In this document: positions 48,678 through 56,015 of the stretch, piece by piece
Layout: every line of letters starts with the position of its first letter
Numbering within the stretch: the stretch's first letter is position 1
Assembly (NCBI RefSeq): GCF_947654275.1
Contig: NZ_CANTJS010000015.1
Location: forward strand, 1-59,337
Source of the DNA: an uncultured Oscillibacter sp.
GTDB lineage: Bacteria > Bacillota > Clostridia > Oscillospirales > Oscillospiraceae
Direction of reading: 5' to 3'
Length of the DNA stretch: 59,337 nt
Translations under genes and position numbers: made by a program
Notes under the pieces: model-generated
Seen by the model: only the letters and a program-made list of their open reading frames with translations
The model's database searches: none
Told to the model about the DNA's origin: nothing

Positions 48678-49913
48678 TCAGCGCTGGATTACGCCTTCAA
48701 CCATCCGGTCCAGCTGGGCCTGAAGGGACGTGCCGGAGGGGTTCCCCTGGGCCATGCTGGCGGAAAACTCCGCCACGGGGTCCCAGAACTTTCCTCCCAC
48801 CCGCTGAAGCTGAGAGTAGTTGGACTGCTCCAGCAGGGCGGCAATCGCGGGAGAGGACTGGACCTGAGGAGAGTTGGCGGCGTTGACATTGGCCGGTCCC
48901 TGTCCCCGCACCTCAAAGCGCAGATTCTGGTTTTCCTCTCCGGTCATCCACTCCGCCAGCCGGGCCGCCCAATCCGGGTGCTTGGAATAGGCGTTCACGC
49001 CGATGAGCTTACAGCCGGAAAAGGACGCCATCTGCACCTGCTGCCCTGCGCAGGTATATGCAGGAAGCTTGGCGGCTCCCATGCTGCCGCCCCATGCCTC
49101 CTCCACGGCCAGGGCGTTCCACACGCCGCTGACGCCGGCAATGACCGTGCCGTCCCGTACACCGGCAAGGAATTCCCCGTCCGGGCGGTTGGAGAAGGCG
49201 GGACTGGCCGCAATATTCAGCATGGATTGGGCCACGTCCGTTCCGCGGATGGGACCCTCCGTGCTGTTCCAGGTGCAGTAATTGGTCAGCCCGTCTTCAT
49301 TGAGGCCTATCTCCAGCCCGGTGTTGCCGAAGAAGGCATAGACATACCAGGCGGAGGACCAGTCCATGGACACCCGCTTGCCGGCCTGGGCGGCCACCTC
49401 CAGCATCCTGTCCAGGCTCTGGACGTCCTCCTCCGTAAAGTAGGCCTTGTTATAGTACAGGAAATATCCGTTATCTGCCGTCAGCGGGTAGGCATAGAGG
49501 GTCCCTCCCACGCTGGCCGCCTCCACCGCGGCGGGAAGGCAGTCGCTGCGGATGGCCGCGGCATCCGCGATGGGGTCCAGTCCGCCGGCGGCGGCCAGCG
49601 CCGCCACCTGGTCGTCGGCAAAGGCGAAGACGTCCGCGCCGCCCTCCAGATCAGCCAGCAGGGCGTCCTTGCAGTTTGACTCGCTTTGGGGCTGATAGGT
49701 AATCTGAAAGTCAGCCTGTCCGGCGTAGTGCGTTTTGAATGAGGAGAAAATCTGCTCCAGCAGCGCTTCGTCCTCCTCCGCGCCCCATACGGTCAGGGCA
49801 ACGGTTTCCTTTGCGGACAGGCTTTCATCCGGAGGGGGCGTCTGCCCCGCGCAGGCGGTCAGCAGGAATGCCAAACAGGCGGATATCGCTCCAAGAAAAA
49901 TCTGTTTTCCCAC
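48678..49913 (-). CDS. Extracellular solute-binding lipoprotein (family 1)
   Basis: A 411-aa precursor with a lipoprotein signal peptide (KQIFLGAISACLAFLLTAC, lipobox LTAC) and a family 1 (MalE/sugar type) periplasmic-binding fold: VALTVWGAEEDEALLEQIFSSF, DVFAFADDQVAALAAAGGLDPI, YAYPLTADNGYFLYYNKAYF. No ABC permease or ATPase genes adjoin, so it may act as a chemoreceptor or sensor ligand carrier with the MCP downstream. GTG at 49913 is chosen because AGGAGG is 10 bases upstream; the ATG at 49922 is only 1 base from that site. Confidence 0.85.
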   Translation of the reverse strand: MGKQIFLGAISACLAFLLTACAGQTPPPDESLSAKETVALTVWGAEEDEALLEQIFSSFKTHYAGQADFQITYQPQSESNCKDALLADLEGGADVFAFADDQVAALAAAGGLDPIADAAAIRSDCLPAAVEAASVGGTLYAYPLTADNGYFLYYNKAYFTEEDVQSLDRMLEVAAQAGKRVSMDWSSAWYVYAFFGNTGLEIGLNEDGLTNYCTWNSTEGPIRGTDVAQSMLNIAASPAFSNRPDGEFLAGVRDGTVIAGVSGVWNALAVEEAWGGSMGAAKLPAYTCAGQQVQMASFSGCKLIGVNAYSKHPDWAARLAEWMTGEENQNLRFEVRGQGPANVNAANSPQVQSSPAIAALLEQSNYSQLQRVGGKFWDPVAEFSASMAQGNPSGTSLQAQLDRMVEGVIQR

Positions 49914-50032
49914 GGTTTCCATTCCTCCTATCAATTGCTGAAACATTATAGCATTCCGCGCATCAGATTTCAACCAAAATCCACCAGCGGCAGATGGATT
50001 TTCCGGCAGGTTTTCCCGGATGGGCGAGGAAC

Positions 50033-50168
50033 CGAATGGGCGAAGGTTTTTCTCGTCGGACAAGGAGATTTCCCTTCCCACACTGACGTATGGCAAGGGA
50101 AATCGACACAGTATGGCAGGAAAAGACCAGCCAGACGGCGTGCGGCGGTTGTGAATACAGGTTCCGAC
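50033..50168 (+). repeat. Palindromic repeat family, copy 3
   Basis: Read on the plus strand: ATGGGCGAAGGTTTTTC, GTCGGACAAGGAGATTTCCC, GGGAAATCGACACAGTATGG and the right end GGTTGTGAATACAGGTTCC match copy 4 closely. The left inverted end is missing or highly decayed. It lies in the gap upstream of the solute-binding lipoprotein gene. Confidence 0.75.
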
Positions 50169-50296
50169 CCGGAAGGGAATCCGCATTCACCGCCGTGCTC
50201 CGCTCCGCAAACCGCAGTTCCTGCCGGCCCAGCCGTGCGTCCAACTCCAGGTTATTCATGCTCTCCAGCATCTTATCCGGCAGAACTGCTCCGGGG

Positions 50297-51157
50297 TTAG
50301 GATGACTGCGATTCCGCGGAATGATATCCGGGGCTGGCTGTGAAATGCAGGCAGTCCTTGGGACAGGCCTCCACGCACTTCCCGCAGCGGATGCACTCCG
50401 GGGAGCGGGAGATTTCCTGTAAGGACAGCGCCGTGGGGCAGGCCCTCTCACAGGCCCCGCAGGAGATGCACCGCTCCTGCTCCCAGTGAATCTGCACCAG
50501 GCTGAAGCGGTTGAACCAGCCGTAAATGGCCCCCAGGGGGCACAGATACTGGCAGAAGGGCCGAAAGACCTTGACGGACAGCAGGACTATGGCAAGCAGA
50601 ATCCCCAGCTTCCAGAGGAACAGCCCGCCGGCCTGACTCCGCAGCGACTCGTTGGCGCTCAGCAGGGGGAGGGCCCCCAGCAGGGTGCCGGAGGGACAGA
50701 GGTATTTGCAGAAGGCTGGGACCTTGGCGAAGCCCCCGAACAAAAACATGGACCCGATTCCCACCAGCAGAACCAGCGCCGCGTATTTCCCGTGCTTCAG
50801 GACACGGTGGAAGGGCAGGCGCTTTTTCTTTTTGAACAGGGGGATTTTGTGCAGAAGGTCCTGAACCAGCCCGAAGGGGCACAGCCAGCCGCAGACAAAG
50901 CGGCCCAGTACGCTTCCGAACAGGAAGAAGAAGCCCAGGGCGGCGAAGGGGACCTGAAAGCCCCGCTGGTTCAGCAGGGCCTGCAAGGCTCCGATGGGGC
51001 AGGAGGCCACGGCCCCGGGGCAGGAGTAGCAGTTGAGGCCGGGGACGCAGGCATATTTCAGACTGCCCTTATAGATGTTTCCCCGCAGAAAGCCGTACAG
51101 ATACCCGTTGGTCACGATGGTGTACAGCAGCTGCACGGTCAGACGGATTTTTTTCAT
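50297..51157 (-). CDS. NapH-like 4Fe-4S membrane ferredoxin
   Basis: A 286-aa membrane protein. About four to five hydrophobic segments carry conserved CxxxCP motifs (CGWLCPFG, CKYLCPSG, CQYLCPLG), and the C-terminal end has two 4Fe-4S motifs (CISCGACERACP; CIRCGKCVEACP). This is the NapH/NosR/RdxA-type layout of proteins that pass electrons across or along the membrane. It is third in a minus-strand order TlpA, CXXC peptide, NapH-like (4 bp after the small gene). No NapG or quinol oxidase is near; a role in thiol-disulfide or FMN-lipoprotein reduction is possible. Confidence 0.9.
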   Translation of the reverse strand: MKKIRLTVQLLYTIVTNGYLYGFLRGNIYKGSLKYACVPGLNCYSCPGAVASCPIGALQALLNQRGFQVPFAALGFFFLFGSVLGRFVCGWLCPFGLVQDLLHKIPLFKKKKRLPFHRVLKHGKYAALVLLVGIGSMFLFGGFAKVPAFCKYLCPSGTLLGALPLLSANESLRSQAGGLFLWKLGILLAIVLLSVKVFRPFCQYLCPLGAIYGWFNRFSLVQIHWEQERCISCGACERACPTALSLQEISRSPECIRCGKCVEACPKDCLHFTASPGYHSAESQSS

Positions 51158-51160
51158 GGC

Positions 51161-51313
51161 TCACCCAATCCCGATGCACTCCAGGCAGATCATCACTGCC
51201 TTTCTCCAGATCACTGCAAACTGCCCCTGAGCGGCGCCCAGCCCAAGAAGGAGGACCCCGGCCAAAACGCCCCCCGCCCAGGCATAGCGGCTGTTATTCC
51301 TCCAGAAGCCCAT
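51161..51313 (-). CDS. CD1871A-type small CXXC membrane protein
   Basis: A 50-aa protein with one hydrophobic segment (WAGGVLAGVLLLGLGAAQG, about 12-30) and a C-terminal AVMICLECIGIG with CxxC at 43-46. This resembles the small CXXC membrane proteins called the CD1871A family in clostridia, also found beside 4Fe-4S and thioredoxin-like genes. Its ATG at 51313 overlaps the TlpA-like gene by 20 bp, and the 4Fe-4S gene starts 4 bp after its stop, so the three are coupled. Its likely role is a redox or metal-relay partner in the membrane. Confidence 0.82.
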   Translation of the reverse strand: MGFWRNNSRYAWAGGVLAGVLLLGLGAAQGQFAVIWRKAVMICLECIGIG

Positions 51314-51896
51314 GAATGATCTCCTCCCAGTCCGACTTTTCCGCGGCTCCGACAATGCCGCCCAGATAGGCCCCCTCTCTGTCAAAGAAGAAGGTGGTCG
51401 GCACGCCGCTGACGCTGGACAGCAGCGCCTGATCCAGAGAGGCGTTGGCCAGCAGGTGGGGGTAGTCCGCCCCGGTCTCCTGAACCAGGTCCTCCACAAG
51501 CGTCTGGTCCTCGCCCTCCCGCACGTCGCTGACGACGCCGATGATCTGGAACTCCGACGGGTCGTATTCCGCCGCCAGCTCGCCCAGTCCCGGCATCTCG
51601 CTCAGGCAGGGATTGCAGTAGGTGGCCCACACGTTGACCATGGTGAGACCGGACTGGGCGAAAACCTCCTGAGAAACCGCGTTTCCCTCCAGATCGGTTC
51701 CCTCAAAGGTGATGTAAATGGGCTCTTCCTCCGGGGGCGGCGTTTCCTGTGATTCTCCCTCGGGAGCGGCGGCGGCCGGCGGTTCCGCTTCAGGGGCGGT
51801 CCCGGCGGCGGTTCCGCCGCTGTCCCCGCCGCAGCCGCACAGCAGAGCCGCTGTCAGCATCAGATAGCCCAAAAGCACAATGAATCGTTTACGCAT
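51294..51896 (-). CDS. TlpA/ResA-like thioredoxin lipoprotein
   Basis: A 200-aa lipoprotein: MRKRFIVLLGYLMLTAALLCGC, lipobox LCGC, followed by a Gly/Ala/Pro/Glu-rich linker and a thioredoxin-like domain. The active site is WATYCNPC (CNPC) and the fold continues with MPGLGELAAEYDPSEFQIIGVVSD and SGVPTTFFFDREGAYLGGIVG, where the cis-Pro is in GVPTTF. GGAGGAACAG precedes the ATG at 51896. First gene of the redox trio with the CXXC peptide and 4Fe-4S protein. It acts outside the membrane as a disulfide reductase or redox carrier. Confidence 0.92.
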   Translation of the reverse strand: MRKRFIVLLGYLMLTAALLCGCGGDSGGTAAGTAPEAEPPAAAAPEGESQETPPPEEEPIYITFEGTDLEGNAVSQEVFAQSGLTMVNVWATYCNPCLSEMPGLGELAAEYDPSEFQIIGVVSDVREGEDQTLVEDLVQETGADYPHLLANASLDQALLSSVSGVPTTFFFDREGAYLGGIVGAAEKSDWEEIIHGLLEE

Positions 51897-51963
51897 GTCT
51901 GTTCCTCCGTTTTTCATAAGGTTGTCTGCCCTGCCGGAAGACCGGGCCCGAGCAGGGGCGGCG

Positions 51964-52458
51964 TCACCGACCTTTCGATGGTCCCGGCGGGACTCCGTTT
52001 CTGTATCTGGCTTCTATTGTAACCGATTTGCGGCGAATGCGCAAGAATGGACCGGACATATTTGAGCCGCCGTCCGCCGGGGGAAGCTCCTGCCTGCGGA
52101 TGCGGAGGGTTTCCCTTGCGGTGCGGCGAGTCTCTGTCATCAGCCCCGCATTTTTCGGCTTGGTGTACTCCGGCAGAGTGTTCACGATGTCCATGCCCTG
52201 ACGCAGATCAAGAACATCCATGTGCCCGGATTCCTCATGCCAGGAACTCCTTACCTCTTTGAGATACGCTCGAATCAGTGTGAGGCTCAGGTCAACCATA
52301 TCCGCCTCGTGGCTGAACCGGTCATCAAAGGGGACATTGCCGGAAAGGTTATAGAAATCCCGTTCCTCCTCGAAGGGTATGATGGTGCCGGACATCTTCC
52401 GGATGGAGCAGATACGTTCCTTCTCCTCCCTGACGCCGGCTTTTCCGGCGTTCGTCAT
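51964..52458 (-). CDS. Hypothetical protein, possibly partial
   Basis: An open frame of 164 codons. The middle (MSGTIIPFEEERDFYNLSGNVPFDDRFSHEADMVDLSLTLIRAYLKEVRSS) looks like genuine protein, rich in acid and aromatic residues, then an Arg-rich tail. No family is recognised. The start is uncertain: the ATG at 52458 has no clear ribosome site and MSGTII further in has only GGAAG. It sits between the redox trio and a repeat element, so it could be the remains of a larger gene. Confidence 0.4.
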   Translation of the reverse strand: MTNAGKAGVREEKERICSIRKMSGTIIPFEEERDFYNLSGNVPFDDRFSHEADMVDLSLTLIRAYLKEVRSSWHEESGHMDVLDLRQGMDIVNTLPEYTKPKNAGLMTETRRTARETLRIRRQELPPADGGSNMSGPFLRIRRKSVTIEARYRNGVPPGPSKGR

Positions 52459-52655
52459 CGACTCAAGCGGGATCTACCGGCGGGCGTTCTGATGACCCGT
52501 CAATCGTGATTACAAACCATCCATTCCGATGGCTTCTTTTTCTTAAATCAGTATGGCTGGCATTGCCCATACCGGCCGTGCAGAATGGCGGAATCGGTGC
52601 TGCCGGCAGTCGTCATTTGAAAAACTTTACATTCGTCCGTGAGGGTGTTAAAGTT

Positions 52656-52822
52656 AGAACCTGTATTCATAGCCGGGGGATGCTGAATGGGCGTGGATTT
52701 TTCCTATCAGACAAGGAGCTTTTCCGCAGCAATCCTGGCGGATTACAAGGGAAATCGACACAGTATGGCGAGAAAAAGACCGTTCAGACAGCGTTCAACG
52801 GTTGTGAATACAGATTCTTAAC
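52656..52822 (+). repeat. Palindromic repeat family, copy 4 (complete)
   Basis: Opens AGAACCTGTATTCATAGCC and closes GGTTGTGAATACAGATTCTTAA, which are inverted copies of each other over about 20 bp. Inner stem arms include CAATCCTGGCGGATT and GGAAATCGACACAGTATGGC. It ends 31 bp before the cas3 start codon, so cas3 transcription must cross it or start in it. Confidence 0.88.
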
Positions 52823-52852
52823 CCATAAACTTGCAGGAAGGAAGAACACAAA

Positions 52853-54979
52853 ATGACATATCTTGCTCATATTGCCCAGGATGATCGCAGGCAGACGGTC
52901 TTGGAACACCTGAATGGAACCGCAGAGCTGTGTGCCGGGTTTGCCGCCGCCTTTGGAACGGAGGAACTGGGAAGGCTCGCCGGACTATCGCATGATTTGG
53001 GAAAATATTCTGACGCCTTTCAGCGGAGGCTGCAGGGGAGTCCGGAACATGTGGACCATTCCACAGCCGGTGCAGCGGAATGCTGCAAGCTGGGGCAAAG
53101 CTGTGCGGCCTTTGCAGTGGCGGGGCATCACGGCGGTCTGCCCGACGGCGGCGGGCAGGGGGATCACTACGAAGAAAAGACCTTCTTCGGCCGCATGAAG
53201 AAAGCCGCCATGGGGAAACTGGAGCCCTGCGATGCCTGGCAGCGGGAAACCCGGCTTCCCACAGTCCCCCAGCGGACGTTCTCAGGTCCGCTGGAGGAGA
53301 TGTTTTTTACCAGAATGCTTTATTCCTGCCTGGTAGACGCAGATTTCCTGGACACAGAGACATTTATGGCAGGAAGGGAACGGGAGCGCGGCGGAGGAGA
53401 CCCGATGGAGATACTGGAGGATAAACTCCAATCTTATGTCTCCGGCTGGTTTCCTCCAGAAACGGAGCTGAACCGGGAACGCTGTGAGATTTTGGAGCAT
53501 TGCATAGAACAGGGGGAGCGCCAACGTCCGGGGCTCTTTACCCTGACCATCCCCACCGGCGGCGGCAAAACCGTGGCGTCCCTGGCCTTTGCCCTGTGCC
53601 ACGCCCGCACCCACGGACTGCGCCGGATTATCTATGTCATCCCGTATACCTCCATCATCGAGCAGAATGCCCAGGTCTTCCGGGAAATTCTGGGGGATGA
53701 GAATGTACTGGAGCATCACTCCGGCATTCTCTATGACATAGAGGACGAGGCCGGGCCGGAGAACGCCAGACTGGCCAGAGCCACTGAAAACTGGGATATG
53801 CCGGTGGTGGTGACTACGGCAGTGCAGTTTTTTGAATCTCTCTTTGCCAGTCGCTCCTCCCAGTGCCGCAAGCTGCACAACCTGGCCAAAAGCGCCGTCA
53901 TCTTTGACGAGGCGCAGATGATGCCCGTCCCCTATCTTCGTCCCTGCGTCTTTGCAATCGCTCAGCTGGTGAAGAATTTCGGCGTTTCCGCTGTGCTTTG
54001 TACCGCCACACAGCCTGCGCTGGACGGAATATTCCGGGAATTTCTGCCGGACCGGCCCGCCGCAGAGCTGTGCCCGATGTTCCATCGGGAGACATTCCGG
54101 CGCGTCATCTTCCGGCGGGAGGGAAAACTGTCCTGGGAGGCCGTGGCAGAGCAGATCAACGGGCAAAAACAGGCCCTGTGCATTGTCAACAGCCGAAAAA
54201 GCGCACAGACAATCTATAATCTGCTGGACAAGGACGGGGCCTTCCATCTGTCGACTCTGATGTACCCTGCCCACCGGAAGACAATACTGGAGGAAATCCG
54301 GACGCGTCTGAAGGACGGCTTACCCTGCCGCGTGGTATCCACCTCCCTCATCGAGGCCGGGGTGGATGTGGACTTTCCAGCGGTGTTCCGGGAAGAGGCG
54401 GGACTGGATTCGATTCTCCAGGCGGCGGGCCGGTGCAACCGGGAGGGAAAGCGGGCTGCCGGGGAGAGCGTTGTCACCGTATTCCAGAGCGAGACCCCGC
54501 CGCCGTCTCTGTTTGAAATTCCCGTGGCCGCGGGCCGCCGGGCGCTGAACCGGTATGACCAGCCGGACAAGCCGGAGGCGATTCGGTATTATTTCCAGGA
54601 GCTGCTGGGTCTGAAAGGACCGGAGGCCCTGGATCAAAGGAACATCCTCAAAATCATGGAGCGGGAATTCATGCCCTTCCGGAAAATCGCGGAGCGGTTC
54701 CACCTCATCGACAGTGAGACCAGGACCGTGTACATCCCCCTGGGCGAAGGAGAGGAGCTGATCCGGCGGCTCCGCTCCGGCCAGGGCGGCAGGGCGCTGT
54801 TCCGGGCGCTGGGTCAGTATGGCGTCTCTGTCTATCCGCAGCACTTTGCGGCCCTGGACCTGGCCGGGGACGTGGAGGTGCTGGAGGACGGAAGCACGGT
54901 CCTGACCAACCTGTCACTGTATAATGACAGCACCGGACTGTCGCTGCGTGCGGACGAAGGAAAAGCTCTATTCATTTAA
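52853..54979 (+). CDS. cas3: CRISPR-associated helicase-nuclease Cas3 (type I-C)
   Basis: Degrades target DNA after Cascade recognition. The 708-aa protein has an N-terminal HD nuclease (SHDLGK with HD at 47-48; DHS 68-70; AGHHGG 90-95), then a superfamily 2 helicase: Walker A TGGGKT (about 234-239), FDEAQMM (about 351-357), SLIEAGVDVDF, and the Arg motif AAGRCNRE (about 523-530). All nuclease and helicase residues are intact. The ATG at 52853 has AAGGAAGG about 12 bases upstream. It is separated from cas5 by 373 bp holding its own promoter and hairpins, so it can be regulated apart from the Cascade genes. Confidence 0.96.
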   Translation: MTYLAHIAQDDRRQTVLEHLNGTAELCAGFAAAFGTEELGRLAGLSHDLGKYSDAFQRRLQGSPEHVDHSTAGAAECCKLGQSCAAFAVAGHHGGLPDGGGQGDHYEEKTFFGRMKKAAMGKLEPCDAWQRETRLPTVPQRTFSGPLEEMFFTRMLYSCLVDADFLDTETFMAGRERERGGGDPMEILEDKLQSYVSGWFPPETELNRERCEILEHCIEQGERQRPGLFTLTIPTGGGKTVASLAFALCHARTHGLRRIIYVIPYTSIIEQNAQVFREILGDENVLEHHSGILYDIEDEAGPENARLARATENWDMPVVVTTAVQFFESLFASRSSQCRKLHNLAKSAVIFDEAQMMPVPYLRPCVFAIAQLVKNFGVSAVLCTATQPALDGIFREFLPDRPAAELCPMFHRETFRRVIFRREGKLSWEAVAEQINGQKQALCIVNSRKSAQTIYNLLDKDGAFHLSTLMYPAHRKTILEEIRTRLKDGLPCRVVSTSLIEAGVDVDFPAVFREEAGLDSILQAAGRCNREGKRAAGESVVTVFQSETPPPSLFEIPVAAGRRALNRYDQPDKPEAIRYYFQELLGLKGPEALDQRNILKIMEREFMPFRKIAERFHLIDSETRTVYIPLGEGEELIRRLRSGQGGRALFRALGQYGVSVYPQHFAALDLAGDVEVLEDGSTVLTNLSLYNDSTGLSLRADEGKALFI

Positions 54980-55257
54980 AGCAAGCATCATCATTCCCGG
55001 CAGGCGGGCCGGCCAAGAGCCAGCCCCTACGGGCGGACCTGTAGGGGCAGCCGCCTTCGGCGGCCCTTTGTTCATAATTTTGAAGATTGCTATCATATAC
55101 ATAGCTGGGGCGGCAGACAATTCTGCCGCCCCGCACTATATAAAGCAGCCTTTCTTATTCACCCCGCACCCATGCTGCACGGAAGACAGAATTGATGGCA
55201 GCACAACTTTCCCCCTCATTCAAGCATAAAAAATTTCGCGAATCCTGTCTTTTCAAT
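54980..55257. other. Hairpin-rich spacer between cas3 and cas5c
   Basis: Three perfect hairpins: GCCCCTAC/GTAGGGGC (55023-55048), GCCGCC/GGCGGC (55050-55064) and GGGGCGGCAG/CTGCCGCCCC (55107-55132). No gene is seen. The first two, 43 bp after the cas3 stop, may end the cas3 transcript. The tract looks like a decayed intergenic repeat. Confidence 0.7.
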
Positions 55258-55286
55258 TTTACAAAACCCAAAATATGTGATATAGT
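55258..55286 (+). promoter_or_regulatory. Promoter of cas5c-cas8c-cas7c
   Basis: TTTACA, a 17-bp spacer and TATAGT, with the cas5c start codon 67 bp later. This suggests transcription of the Cascade genes, and by read-through the array, independent of cas3. Confidence 0.75.
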
Positions 55287-55352
55287 ACAAAACAGAAGCG
55301 AATAGAGTCGAGAAAATTAAATATTTTAACCAATGCGAGAGGAGTGAACGCC

Positions 55353-56015
55353 ATGCCGATTTCATTGGAGGTGTGGGGAGACTACGCCTGCTTCACACGT
55401 CCGGAGATGAAGACGGAACGGGTCAGCTATGATGTGATGACGCCCTCTGCCGCTCGGGGCCTGCTGGAATCCATATACTGGCACCCGGGCCTGCAGTGGG
55501 TCATTGACCGCATCCATGTCTGTGCCCCCATCCGCTTTACCAACCTGCGGCGCAACGAGGTAAAATCCACCGCCAGCGCCCGGGCGGCCCGGACGGTGAT
55601 GGAGCGGGGAAAGGGAGAACTGTATCTTGTCACCTCCCAGGACATCCAGCAGCGGGCCGCCATGCTGCTACGGGATGTGCGCTATGTCATTGACGCCCAT
55701 TTTGATATGACCGGTCAGGCGTCAGCCAGCGACAACGACGGAAAATTCCAGGATATTATCAAGCGCCGGATCAGGCGGGGACAGTTTTACAGCCAGCCCT
55801 ATTTTGGATGCCGGGAATTTCCCGCGCAGTTCAAGGCGTGCGAAACCCCGCCGCCCTGTCCGGAGGAGCTGAAGGGCGTGCGGGAACTGGGGTACATGCT
55901 TTGGGATCTGGACTACTCTGATCCCGGGAACATTGCCCCCCTGTTCTTCCGGGCAGCACTTCGGGACGGTGTGCTGGCGGTTCCCGCCCGGGACAGCGGG
56001 GAGGTGATCGGATGA
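55353..56015 (+). CDS. cas5c: Cas5c (Cas5d), crRNA-processing subunit of type I-C
   Basis: In type I-C systems Cas5 replaces Cas6 and cuts the pre-crRNA in its repeats, staying bound to the 5' handle. The 220-aa protein opens MPISLEVWGDYACFTRPEMKTERVSYDVMTPSAARGLLESIYW, the Cas5 N-terminal ferredoxin-like fold with the TPSAARGLLE motif, and has RRIRRGQFYSQPYFGCREFPAQF. GAGAGGAG lies 8 bases before the ATG at 55353, which decides it over a GTG at 55344. It overlaps cas8c by ATGA. Confidence 0.96.
   Translation: MPISLEVWGDYACFTRPEMKTERVSYDVMTPSAARGLLESIYWHPGLQWVIDRIHVCAPIRFTNLRRNEVKSTASARAARTVMERGKGELYLVTSQDIQQRAAMLLRDVRYVIDAHFDMTGQASASDNDGKFQDIIKRRIRRGQFYSQPYFGCREFPAQFKACETPPPCPEELKGVRELGYMLWDLDYSDPGNIAPLFFRAALRDGVLAVPARDSGEVIG

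Noticed and set aside
50170..50290. Minus-strand fragment MNNLELDARLGRQELRFAERS before repeat copy 3
   Set aside because: It looks protein-like and has GGAGAG upstream, but it runs straight into the repeat element and has no recognised family; too short to call a gene or pseudogene.
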